Both the position numbers and the translations under genes were made by a program. From G020353115 sp964481765 (GTDB taxonomy: Bacteria; Bacteroidota; Bacteroidia; Bacteroidales; VadinHA17), in contig CAYZVJ010000125.1 in NCBI GenBank assembly GCA_964481765.1, forward strand, positions 1-6,886: DNA of 6,886 nt, read 5' to 3'. Position 1 is the first letter of the stretch; each line of letters starts with the position of its first letter. A model generated the notes under the pieces. The model was not told the origin of the DNA, ran no database searches, and saw only the letters and a list, made by a program, of their open reading frames with translations. Positions 1 through 4,670 of the stretch are shown one piece after another.

Positions 1-83
1 CCTATGCTTTCCCCCACTGAAGAAATGTCCTTATGGCTGTAATGTTTTTTCGTCCCGTTCGTCTTGTTATTGAGATTGGAAAT

Positions 84-105
84 GACGGAGTTAAAATCTT
101 CCGTC
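84..105 (+). other. Small inverted repeat in the leader of the first DUF4252 gene
   Basis: GACGGA (84-89) is the reverse complement of TCCGTC (100-105), separated by ten mostly A/T bases, about 28 nt before the start codon at 134. It lacks a T-tract, so it is not a terminator. It could be a 5' UTR hairpin or an operator half-site pair. The rest of 1-133 shows no recognisable gene and no convincing TAnnTTTG promoter, so the gene may be transcribed from further upstream or by an alternative sigma factor. Confidence 0.35.
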
Positions 106-133
106 GGATAAAATAAATCTAAAATCAAAAATC

Positions 134-655
134 ATGAAAAAAGTAATTGCTTATGCCGTCCTTTTTCTTTTGGGAATCGCAGTAAATGCCCAGAATGCTG
201 CCATTGACAAATTGTTTGACAAATATGGCGAAGTGGATGGATTTACTACGGTTATTATCAAGGGTAAACTGTTTGATTTGATAGCATCCCTTGATGAGGA
301 TGAAGATGATGAAGCGTTAGAGATGATTTCAAAGTTGAGATCTATCCGTATTCTTGCCATGGACGAATGTGAAAAACCGGAAGGGATTAATTTCTACGAT
401 GAAGTGATGGAACTTCTGGATGAGTCTGATTACGAGGAGTTGATGGTTGTCAAAGAGAAAGACCAGGATGTAAAATTCCTTATCAGGGAGAAGGATGGAA
501 TTATCAGTGAATTGCTGCTGGTTGTCGGTGGTGAGGATAATGCGTTGATTAGCATTGTAGGGGAGATCGATCTGAAACAGGCGTATAAGATTTCCAAATC
601 CATAGATGGCGATCACTTTGAGCATTTCGAGAAGCTGAAAGATGTCAAAATGTAA
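134..655 (+). CDS. DUF4252-type secreted protein (paralogue 1)
   Basis: This is a 173-residue exported protein. Residues 1-19 form a signal peptide: two lysines, a hydrophobic run, then V-N-A before Gln20, a plausible signal peptidase I site. The mature part starts with a short helix ending in LFDKYGEVDGFTTV, typical of the DUF4252 proteins common in Bacteroidota, whose biochemical role is not known. It carries an acidic run (DEDEDDE, about residues 54-60) and a block around residues 86-118 (NFYDEVM, then EELMVVKEKDQDV) that is nearly identical to the protein encoded at 1917-2438. It probably acts in the periplasm or outer envelope. ATG 134 is chosen because the signal peptide begins there, after an A-rich Bacteroidota-style leader. 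The gene is followed by a hairpin terminator, so it is probably not co-transcribed with the sigma factor downstream. DUF4252 is assigned by eye from motif style and context. Confidence 0.85.
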   Translation: MKKVIAYAVLFLLGIAVNAQNAAIDKLFDKYGEVDGFTTVIIKGKLFDLIASLDEDEDDEALEMISKLRSIRILAMDECEKPEGINFYDEVMELLDESDYEELMVVKEKDQDVKFLIREKDGIISELLLVVGGEDNALISIVGEIDLKQAYKISKSIDGDHFEHFEKLKDVKM

Positions 656-693
656 TACCCCGGAAACAGGGTAATATAAAAGAGGGGTATTTT
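654..693 (+). terminator. Predicted Rho-independent terminator after DUF4252 paralogue 1
   Basis: AATACCCC (654-661) pairs with GGGGTATT (684-691), and T residues continue to 693. The stem starts inside the TAA stop codon. The loop of 22 nt is long, and a competing inner hairpin (TACCC 656-660 with GGGTA 669-673) is possible. The T-tract also supplies the TTTG of the promoter for the sigma gene. Confidence 0.6.
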
Positions 694-720
694 GTACACC
701 CGAAAAACCGGTTAACTTTG
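691..720 (+). promoter_or_regulatory. Bacteroidota-type promoter for the sigma factor operon
   Basis: TTTG at 691-694 and TAACTTTG at 713-720 fit the published Bacteroidota vegetative consensus (-33 TTTG, -7 TAnnTTTG) with an 18-nt gap. Transcription would start near 725-730, giving a leader of about 40 nt before ATG 766. The -7 element sits between the arms AAAACCGG (704-711) and CCGGTTTT (729-736), an 8-bp inverted repeat that could be an operator or a leader hairpin. Confidence 0.65.
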
Positions 721-736
721 TGGTACATCCGGTTTT
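704..736 (+). repeat. 8-bp inverted repeat flanking the -7 element
   Basis: AAAACCGG (704-711) and CCGGTTTT (729-736) are perfect reverse complements with a 17-nt spacer holding the TAACTTTG element. The left arm overlaps the 8-nt palindrome AACCGGTT (706-713). The position over the promoter suggests a regulatory protein site; this is inference. Confidence 0.5.
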
Positions 737-765
737 GGTAACCTGACATTTTACAGATTGACCCC

Positions 766-1308
766 ATGAAGGCAGAGGAATTTAAACGAGAGATTATCCC
801 GATGCAGCGCAAACTGTATGCCTTTGCCCTTCGGGTCCTGCAAAACAGGGAAGAATCTGAGGATGTGGTACAGGAGATCTTTGTGAAACTCTGGCGGATG
901 AGGGGAGAGCTGGGAACAATCAGGAACAGGGAAGCATTTGCCATGACAATGACCAAAAACCTGTGTATCGATAAACTGAAGAAGAAACGGATGCTCTCCC
1001 TGGATGAAGATCAGGTGCGGTTTGAGGGGACATCCGATTCCAATCCGCTGAAAGAGGTGCAATTGAATGATGCGGTTGCACTGGTCAACCAGATTGTCAA
1101 TGATTTACCGGATCAGCAACGAATGATCATTCAACTCAGGGATATTGAAGGGTATACCAGTGAAGAGGTTGCAGGAATCCTCGATATTAGCCAGAATACA
1201 CTGCGGGTAAATCTTTCACGAGCCCGTCAGAAAATACGCGAATACCTGGTAAAACAATACAGTGATGGAAAAGAAGAGAATAGAGAATCTTATCGAAAAG
1301 TTCTATAA
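766..1308 (+). CDS. ECF-subfamily RNA polymerase sigma factor
   Basis: This 180-residue protein has the two-domain layout of extracytoplasmic-function sigma factors. The sigma region 2 part spans roughly residues 5-75, with the EDVVQEIFVKLW stretch (about 32-43) typical of region 2 and FAMTMTKNLCIDKLKKK (about 58-74) covering the -10 recognition helix and region end. After a linker of about 30 residues, sigma region 4 spans about 105-162: LPDQQRMIIQLRDIEGYTSEE followed by the helix-turn-helix AGILDISQNTLRVNLSRARQKI. It would direct RNA polymerase to a specific promoter set in the cytoplasm. The 3' end overlaps the next gene by 44 nt, so the tail beyond about residue 166 is encoded in the overlap and is not expected to be conserved. 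That overlap implies coupled expression with the membrane protein, its probable partner. ATG 766 gives normal family length and lies about 45 nt after a good promoter. Confidence 0.95.
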   Translation: MKAEEFKREIIPMQRKLYAFALRVLQNREESEDVVQEIFVKLWRMRGELGTIRNREAFAMTMTKNLCIDKLKKKRMLSLDEDQVRFEGTSDSNPLKEVQLNDAVALVNQIVNDLPDQQRMIIQLRDIEGYTSEEVAGILDISQNTLRVNLSRARQKIREYLVKQYSDGKEENRESYRKVL

Positions 1309-1882
1309 TGGTGAAACCAGTATTGGGGAAGAGCGATTGCTGGAAAATTACTTCAGCCAGAAGAATACTCCACCATCCCTGGAAGCGGAGCGGGATCTCT
1401 TCAGGTTCTATGCAGACTCAAGAAATGAGCATCTGCAGGACGATCGGCTTGGAGAGAAGATCATCCGGGCAATTGAATCGGAGGGAGGAGACCTGACCGG
1501 AAAAAGACGCCGGTTGATCTATGCCGTTACCAGCATCGCAGCAAGTATCCTTCTGATGATCGGATCCTATTTTATCTTGCTCAGTCCCTCCGGTCCGGGT
1601 TTGGCCCTGTCAAAGTATAAGGATACATTTGATAATCCCGAAATAGCCTACCTGGAGACGCAGAAAGCCCTCCTGTATGTCTCTGGAAAACTGAATGAAG
1701 GTACCAGGGAACTGGATAACCTGACGAAATTTGAAAAAGGAACAAAAGAGTTGGATAACCTGAACCTGATGAACAAAGGAACATCGGGGATCTATTCCAT
1801 TTCCCTGTTCGGGAAAGGTGTCGGAGAGATGCATCACCTCTCCATCTTTTCGAAAACACAGGCCAGGATATCAGGTCATTAA
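1265..1882 (+). CDS. Single-pass membrane protein, putative anti-sigma factor
   Basis: This 205-residue protein begins at ATG 1265; a GTG directly before it (1262) is also in frame but less likely. Residues 1-82 are charged and helical (MEKKRIENLIEKFYNGETS, then EERLLENYF), resembling the N-terminal cytoplasmic domain of Bacteroidota anti-sigma proteins. KRRR (about 80-83) precedes a single transmembrane helix at about 84-107, giving an N-in topology. The remaining roughly 98 residues would be periplasmic and contain near-repeats: GTRELDNL (about 145-152) and GTKELDNL (about 159-166), followed by looser copies with K-G-T or K-G-V. No FecR domain and no zinc-binding HxxxCxxC motif were seen. 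The 44-nt overlap with the sigma gene and the DUF4252-type gene 34 nt downstream support a role in holding the sigma factor at the membrane and sensing the periplasm. That role is inferred; the family is not named with confidence. Confidence 0.8.
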   Translation: MEKKRIENLIEKFYNGETSIGEERLLENYFSQKNTPPSLEAERDLFRFYADSRNEHLQDDRLGEKIIRAIESEGGDLTGKRRRLIYAVTSIAASILLMIGSYFILLSPSGPGLALSKYKDTFDNPEIAYLETQKALLYVSGKLNEGTRELDNLTKFEKGTKELDNLNLMNKGTSGIYSISLFGKGVGEMHHLSIFSKTQARISGH

Positions 1883-1916
1883 TGTAAAGAATGAGATAAA
1901 CATAATACTGTAAACC

Positions 1917-2438
1917 ATGAAAAAAATAACACTTATTTTAAGCTTTATGCTGGTGTCATTGGTAACGATGGCACAGCGGGATGCCGTCGATGTGCTGTTT
2001 GACAAATATGCCGGCAAGGATGGATTTACCACCGTGATCATCTCCAGTAAAATGTTCAGCCTTTTCCAGGATATGGAAGTGGAAGACGATGAATTCAATA
2101 AGATGATGAGCGGTCTCGAAAGTATCCGGATCCTCGCGACAGATGAAACGATGGATGACAAGACCATCAATTTCTATGATGAGGTTATGAAGGAACTGAA
2201 TGAAAGCGATTATGAGGAGTTAATGGTCGTGAAGGAGAAGGACCAGGATGTGATATTTCTCATCAAGGAGCGCAATGGGAGAGTTGCAGAGCTGCTGCTT
2301 GTAGCAGGAGGTAAAGGGGGCGATAATGCACTGATCTCAATCCGTGGAGATATCGACCTGAAAACCATCTCCAAACTGGCCCGGTCCATGGATATTGAAG
2401 GCATGGACCAACTGGAGAAATTGGAGGAGAAAAAGTAA
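1917..2438 (+). CDS. DUF4252-type secreted protein (paralogue 2)
   Basis: This 173-residue exported protein is the closest relative of the one encoded at 134-655. Residues 1-19 are a signal peptide ending T-M-A before Gln20. The shared core includes LFDKY, DGFTTVII, SIRILA, TINFYDEVM and a 17-residue identical block from E96 to V112, then LLLV and DNALISI near the C-terminus. The C-terminus is charged (LEKLEEKK). It lies 34 nt after the membrane protein gene with no terminator between, so it is most likely the last gene of the sigma factor transcript and ends at a strong terminator. Its place in the operon suggests it is a periplasmic or outer-envelope partner or output of the sigma/anti-sigma pair. 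The molecular function is unknown. The leader is A-rich with no clear Shine-Dalgarno. Confidence 0.87.
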   Translation: MKKITLILSFMLVSLVTMAQRDAVDVLFDKYAGKDGFTTVIISSKMFSLFQDMEVEDDEFNKMMSGLESIRILATDETMDDKTINFYDEVMKELNESDYEELMVVKEKDQDVIFLIKERNGRVAELLLVAGGKGGDNALISIRGDIDLKTISKLARSMDIEGMDQLEKLEEKK

Positions 2439-2459
2439 TCTTTTCTACCATAATTTCAT

Positions 2460-2490
2460 AAGGCTTTTTCGAATGCGGGAAAGCCTTTTT
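2460..2490 (+). terminator. Rho-independent terminator ending the sigma factor operon
   Basis: AAGGCTTT (2460-2467) pairs with AAAGCCTT (2480-2487). The stem can extend inward through two G-T pairs and a C-G pair to about 11 bp with a 6-nt loop (2471-2476). It ends in five T residues (2486-2490). It starts 21 nt after the stop codon at 2438, making it the clearest terminator in the window. Confidence 0.85.
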
Positions 2491-2519
2491 CTGTATTTGT
2501 CACATTGAACTACGCTGTT

Positions 2520-3032
2520 ATGAAGAATTTTACCCTTGTTGTTCTGTTTCTTATTACCTCACTTACGCTACTCTGCTCATGCCATGACGAGCGGGGAAAA
2601 GCTGCGGAAGATGTTTTTGAACAGTATGCAGGAGAGGCGGGAGTCTATATTTTCCGGATCCCGCCCGGACTGATCGGGATATTCGTTAATGCCGGGGAAA
2701 ATCCTGAATTGAAACAGTCCCTGCGCAATATGGAGATGATCAAGGTGATGATCTTTGACCAGAATAACCGGGGGAAACTGGACAAACATGAGATCCTTCA
2801 AACATTTAATGAAAAACTGGATGAGAACCAGTTTAACGACCTGCTCCTTGCCAGTGAAGGAGAACAGGTAATCCGGATCAAATACCGGGAGGATGAGGAG
2901 GGTGTCGTACGGGAAATGATGATCCTGATTACCGAAGAGGAGACATTCCTCGGGTTGAGCATGGTGGGGGAGATCAATCTGGATCAGCTGACACACGTAG
3001 CCCGATCACTTGAAATTGAGAATTTCAAGTAG
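2520..3032 (+). CDS. DUF4252-like lipoprotein (divergent paralogue 3)
   Basis: From ATG 2520 this is 170 residues; an in-frame TTG at 2505 would add five residues before the signal peptide and is less likely. Residues 1-20 are a lipoprotein signal: Lys2, a hydrophobic stretch, and L-C-S before Cys21, which fits the lipobox of signal peptidase II. The mature N-terminus (Cys21, then HDERGK) is short and charged. The body follows the DUF4252 pattern: an amphipathic start with DVFEQYAGEAG, a strand MIKVMIFD, a helix around residues 90-112, then IRIKYRE, MMILI and LGLSMVGEINLDQL. It is much less like the other two copies than they are like each other. It starts 30 nt after a strong terminator, so it may have its own promoter or depend on read-through. 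It is probably anchored to the outer or inner membrane; its function is unknown. Confidence 0.82.
   Translation: MKNFTLVVLFLITSLTLLCSCHDERGKAAEDVFEQYAGEAGVYIFRIPPGLIGIFVNAGENPELKQSLRNMEMIKVMIFDQNNRGKLDKHEILQTFNEKLDENQFNDLLLASEGEQVIRIKYREDEEGVVREMMILITEEETFLGLSMVGEINLDQLTHVARSLEIENFK
3008..3030 (+). other. Perfect hairpin over the end of the lipoprotein gene
   Basis: ACTTGAAATT (3008-3017) pairs perfectly with AATTTCAAGT (3021-3030) around a 3-nt loop, and the last base is the T of the TAG stop codon. No T-tract follows on either strand, so it is not a standard terminator, but it could stabilise or process the mRNA 3' end. Confidence 0.55.
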
Positions 3033-3074
3033 GTTATAAGTTAAATGTTATCTGTTAATGGTTAAATGTCATAA
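3033..3074. repeat. Degenerate heptamer direct repeats, block A (GTTAAAT-like)
   Basis: Six consecutive 7-nt units begin exactly after the stop codon at 3032. The first five start with GTTA and the sixth with GTCA; GTTAAAT occurs twice (3040-3046 and 3061-3067). Confidence 0.65.
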
Positions 3075-3094
3075 TTCGGTTATCTGCATAAAAA

Positions 3095-3122
3095 GTGACG
3101 AGTAACGAGTGACGTGTGACGA
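3095..3122. repeat. Heptamer direct repeats, block B (GTGACGA)
   Basis: Four consecutive 7-nt units: GTGACGA, GTAACGA, GTGACGT, GTGACGA, followed by a further G that begins a partial unit. At most one base differs from the consensus in any unit. Confidence 0.75.
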
Positions 3123-3138
3123 GATCAGAAAGAAAAAG

Positions 3139-3154
3139 ATTATTGATTAATAAT
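3139..3154 (-). terminator. Weak A/T hairpin, possible terminator for the phosphoesterase gene
   Basis: ATTATT (3139-3144) pairs with AATAAT (3149-3154) around a 4-nt loop. Read on the minus strand it is followed by CTTTTTCTTTC. The stem is only A-T pairs and lies about 110 nt past the stop codon of the minus-strand gene, so this is tentative. Confidence 0.25.
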
Positions 3155-3169
3155 TCGAAATTCGAAATT
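3152..3169. repeat. Heptamer direct repeats, block C (AATTCGA)
   Basis: Two exact AATTCGA units (3152-3165) followed by a partial AATT. The array holds two TTCGAA palindromes, so it is nearly symmetric on both strands. Confidence 0.6.
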
Positions 3170-3190
3170 ACTAGCCATGCTTTCAGGATA

Positions 3191-3200
3191 TCTCATGAGA
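3191..3200. repeat. 10-bp perfect palindrome
   Basis: TCTCATGAGA is its own reverse complement. It lies between heptamer blocks C and D, just before a locally G+C-rich stretch (ACCGCTGCGCTCAG). Its role is unknown. Confidence 0.4.
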
Positions 3201-3218
3201 CCGCTGCGCTCAGTTTGC

Positions 3219-3245
3219 AATCCATAATCCATAATCTTAATCCTT
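3219..3245. repeat. Heptamer direct repeats, block D (AATCCAT)
   Basis: Two exact AATCCAT units (3219-3232) are followed by a 6-nt AATCTT and then AATCCTT (3239-3245). Confidence 0.6.
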
Positions 3246-3265
3246 AGCCTCAGCCTCAGCCTTAG
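3242..3265. repeat. Hexamer direct repeats, block E (CCTCAG/CCTTAG)
   Basis: Four consecutive hexamers in the order CCTTAG, CCTCAG, CCTCAG, CCTTAG. The last unit covers the stop codon (3262-3264, read on -) of the phosphoesterase gene. Units differ only by C/T at the fourth base. Confidence 0.7.
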
Positions 3266-4512
3266 TCTTTTTTGAACAACTCAATCACTGTAATTTCCGG
3301 AGGCATTCCAATTCTTCCCGGGTATCCGATATACCCGAACCCGCGATTCACGTATAGGTATTGCCCATCCTCCTCATAGAGCCCTCCCCAGCGGGGATAT
3401 TTCATTTGGATTGGACTCCAGTTGATCGTTGCTGTCTGGATCCCGAACTGCATGCCGTGGGTGTGCCCTGAAAGGGTAAGCTGGATGTCCGTTTGTCCCA
3501 TGACTTCAGCATCCCAGTGGGAAGGATCGTGCGACAAGAGGAGCTTAAATGGTATTCCGTCCGCACCCTGGCGGGCAAGGGATAAATCGCCATACTGGGC
3601 AAATGGAGGCTTTCCCCAGTTTTCAACACCAATAACGGCAAGTTTATCTTCTCCTCCTGAGACGATATCCGACTGATTCAGTAGCAGATGAAATCCCAGT
3701 TCATGGTGAGCCTCTTTGATCTTATCCAGGTTCTTCTTTTTTGCTGCTTCCGATTTCCAGTAATGGTAATCACCATAATCATGATTCCCCAGAATGGAGT
3801 ACTTACCCAGTTTTGCTTTCAGTTTTCCGAGTATATCCATCCACCCATCCAGCTCTTCAGCAAAATCGTTCACGAGGTCACCGGTAAAAAACAGGAGGTC
3901 CGGCTCCTGGGCATTTACCAGGTCCATTCCGGCTTCCACTTTTTCCCATGAACCGTAAAGCCCTCCAATATGAAGATCGGATATCTGTACAATCCGCATT
4001 CCATGAAACGACTCCGGAAGATCCGGAAACCAGAGTTTCTCCCTGTAAACCCTGAAGTTAAACCTGCCGTGAACAATCCCGAAAAGGAACGTGCCGAAGG
4101 GCAATGCTGAGAGTATTATCCCCGCCCTGGAGAGGAATACCGAACGGCTGATCTTCTCAGAACACCTGTGAACCGGTGGAGAAATCCTTCCCAGCGTCTT
4201 CCGGACCAGAAAACTGAACAGGCGGACCAGGTCTTCAGCAAAATGAAAACCAATAAATACCAATTTAGGAAGGTATACCGTAAGCATGATCCCGGCAAGG
4301 AGAAAGATGTTTTTCTGTGCTTTACCGCTTCGTGCTTCACCTTCGTGCAGGAAGGCGATCAGTATCCCTGCAAGAAAAAGGAAACTGATAAACCAGTATA
4401 CAATATAGAGGATCTTTCCGGAAGGTTTTCCCGAAATTCCCCGGGTTAGCCTTGCCAATCCTTTGAAGGTGTAGACATCAATCAGAAGAAGAGCAATGAT
4501 GATGATGAACAT
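3262..4512 (-). CDS. Membrane-anchored metallophosphoesterase (YkuE/YaeI-like)
   Basis: This 416-residue protein has an N-terminal membrane domain and a C-terminal calcineurin-like phosphoesterase domain. Hydrophobic helices lie at about residues 1-15, 34-56, 68-92 and 127-147. The basic loops after the first and third helices suggest an N-out layout that places the catalytic domain in the periplasm (inference). The domain (about 170-412) has the full dimetal set: D179-L-H181 (DLHIG), GDLVND with Asp212, GNHD at 242-245, SHD with His328, and GHTH at 349-352. The family hydrolyses phosphomonoesters or phosphodiesters; some members act on cell-envelope substrates, but the substrate here cannot be read from sequence. 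The C-terminal motif NRGFGYIGYPGRIGMPPEITVIEL is typical of the YkuE-like group. It is a single gene divergent from the cardiolipin synthase and convergent with the lipoprotein gene. The 4512 start gives the first membrane helix directly. Confidence 0.92.
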   Translation of the reverse strand: MFIIIIALLLIDVYTFKGLARLTRGISGKPSGKILYIVYWFISFLFLAGILIAFLHEGEARSGKAQKNIFLLAGIMLTVYLPKLVFIGFHFAEDLVRLFSFLVRKTLGRISPPVHRCSEKISRSVFLSRAGIILSALPFGTFLFGIVHGRFNFRVYREKLWFPDLPESFHGMRIVQISDLHIGGLYGSWEKVEAGMDLVNAQEPDLLFFTGDLVNDFAEELDGWMDILGKLKAKLGKYSILGNHDYGDYHYWKSEAAKKKNLDKIKEAHHELGFHLLLNQSDIVSGGEDKLAVIGVENWGKPPFAQYGDLSLARQGADGIPFKLLLSHDPSHWDAEVMGQTDIQLTLSGHTHGMQFGIQTATINWSPIQMKYPRWGGLYEEDGQYLYVNRGFGYIGYPGRIGMPPEITVIELFKKD

Positions 4513-4525
4513 GATGTACCGTTTA

Positions 4526-4555
4526 TTGCCACTGCAGATTCAGGGGTTGAATTTG
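4526..4555 (+). promoter_or_regulatory. Candidate promoter for the cardiolipin synthase gene
   Basis: TTG (4526-4528), a 19-nt gap and TGAATTTG (4548-4555) match the Bacteroidota promoter except for one base of TAnnTTTG. It would give a leader of about 110 nt. An alternative -7 match, TACCTTTA (4635-4642), lies closer to the gene but has no upstream TTG. Neither is strong. No convincing promoter for the divergent minus-strand gene was found in 4513-4670. Confidence 0.3.
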
Positions 4556-4619
4556 GGAATTTTTTCAGGTTTTACAAAAGGAGAAATACAAAACCGCTAC
4601 CATCAGATTCCTTTTTTAA

Positions 4620-4661
4620 TTTACACCATTTTTTTACCTTTAACATCATTATTGGTGTAAA
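4620..4661 (+). repeat. 9-bp inverted repeat upstream of the cardiolipin synthase gene
   Basis: TTTACACCA (4620-4628) and TGGTGTAAA (4653-4661) are perfect reverse complements, separated by 24 A/T-rich bases, ending 9 nt before ATG 4671. The arms lie about three helical turns apart centre to centre, which suits a dimeric regulator or a leader stem-loop that covers the ribosome-binding region. No T-tract follows, so it is not a terminator. Confidence 0.5.
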
Positions 4662-4670
4662 CCCTGTGAC

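Noticed and set aside
1262..1264. GTG start for the membrane protein
   Set aside because: The ATG immediately after it gives the same protein minus one residue and is the more usual start; neither has a distinguishing ribosome-binding site.
2757..2792. EF-hand-like calcium loop (DQNNRGKLDKHE) in the DUF4252-like lipoprotein
   Set aside because: Positions 1, 3, 6, 8, 9 and 12 fit, but position 5 is Arg, the preceding segment (MIKVMIF) looks like a beta strand rather than a helix, and the two paralogues do not keep the pattern at the aligned place.
2577..2996. A 139-codon open frame on the minus strand under the DUF4252-like lipoprotein gene
   Set aside because: The plus-strand frame has a lipoprotein signal peptide and paralogues; the minus frame has neither a signal nor family features.
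3139..3200. Insertion sequence remnant or attachment site near the repeat zone
   Set aside because: No transposase fragment, no terminal inverted repeats flanking a defined segment and no tRNA gene are visible.
3033..3261. CRISPR array
   Set aside because: The repeats are 6-7 nt with no spacers, and unit sequences change between blocks; no cas genes are nearby.
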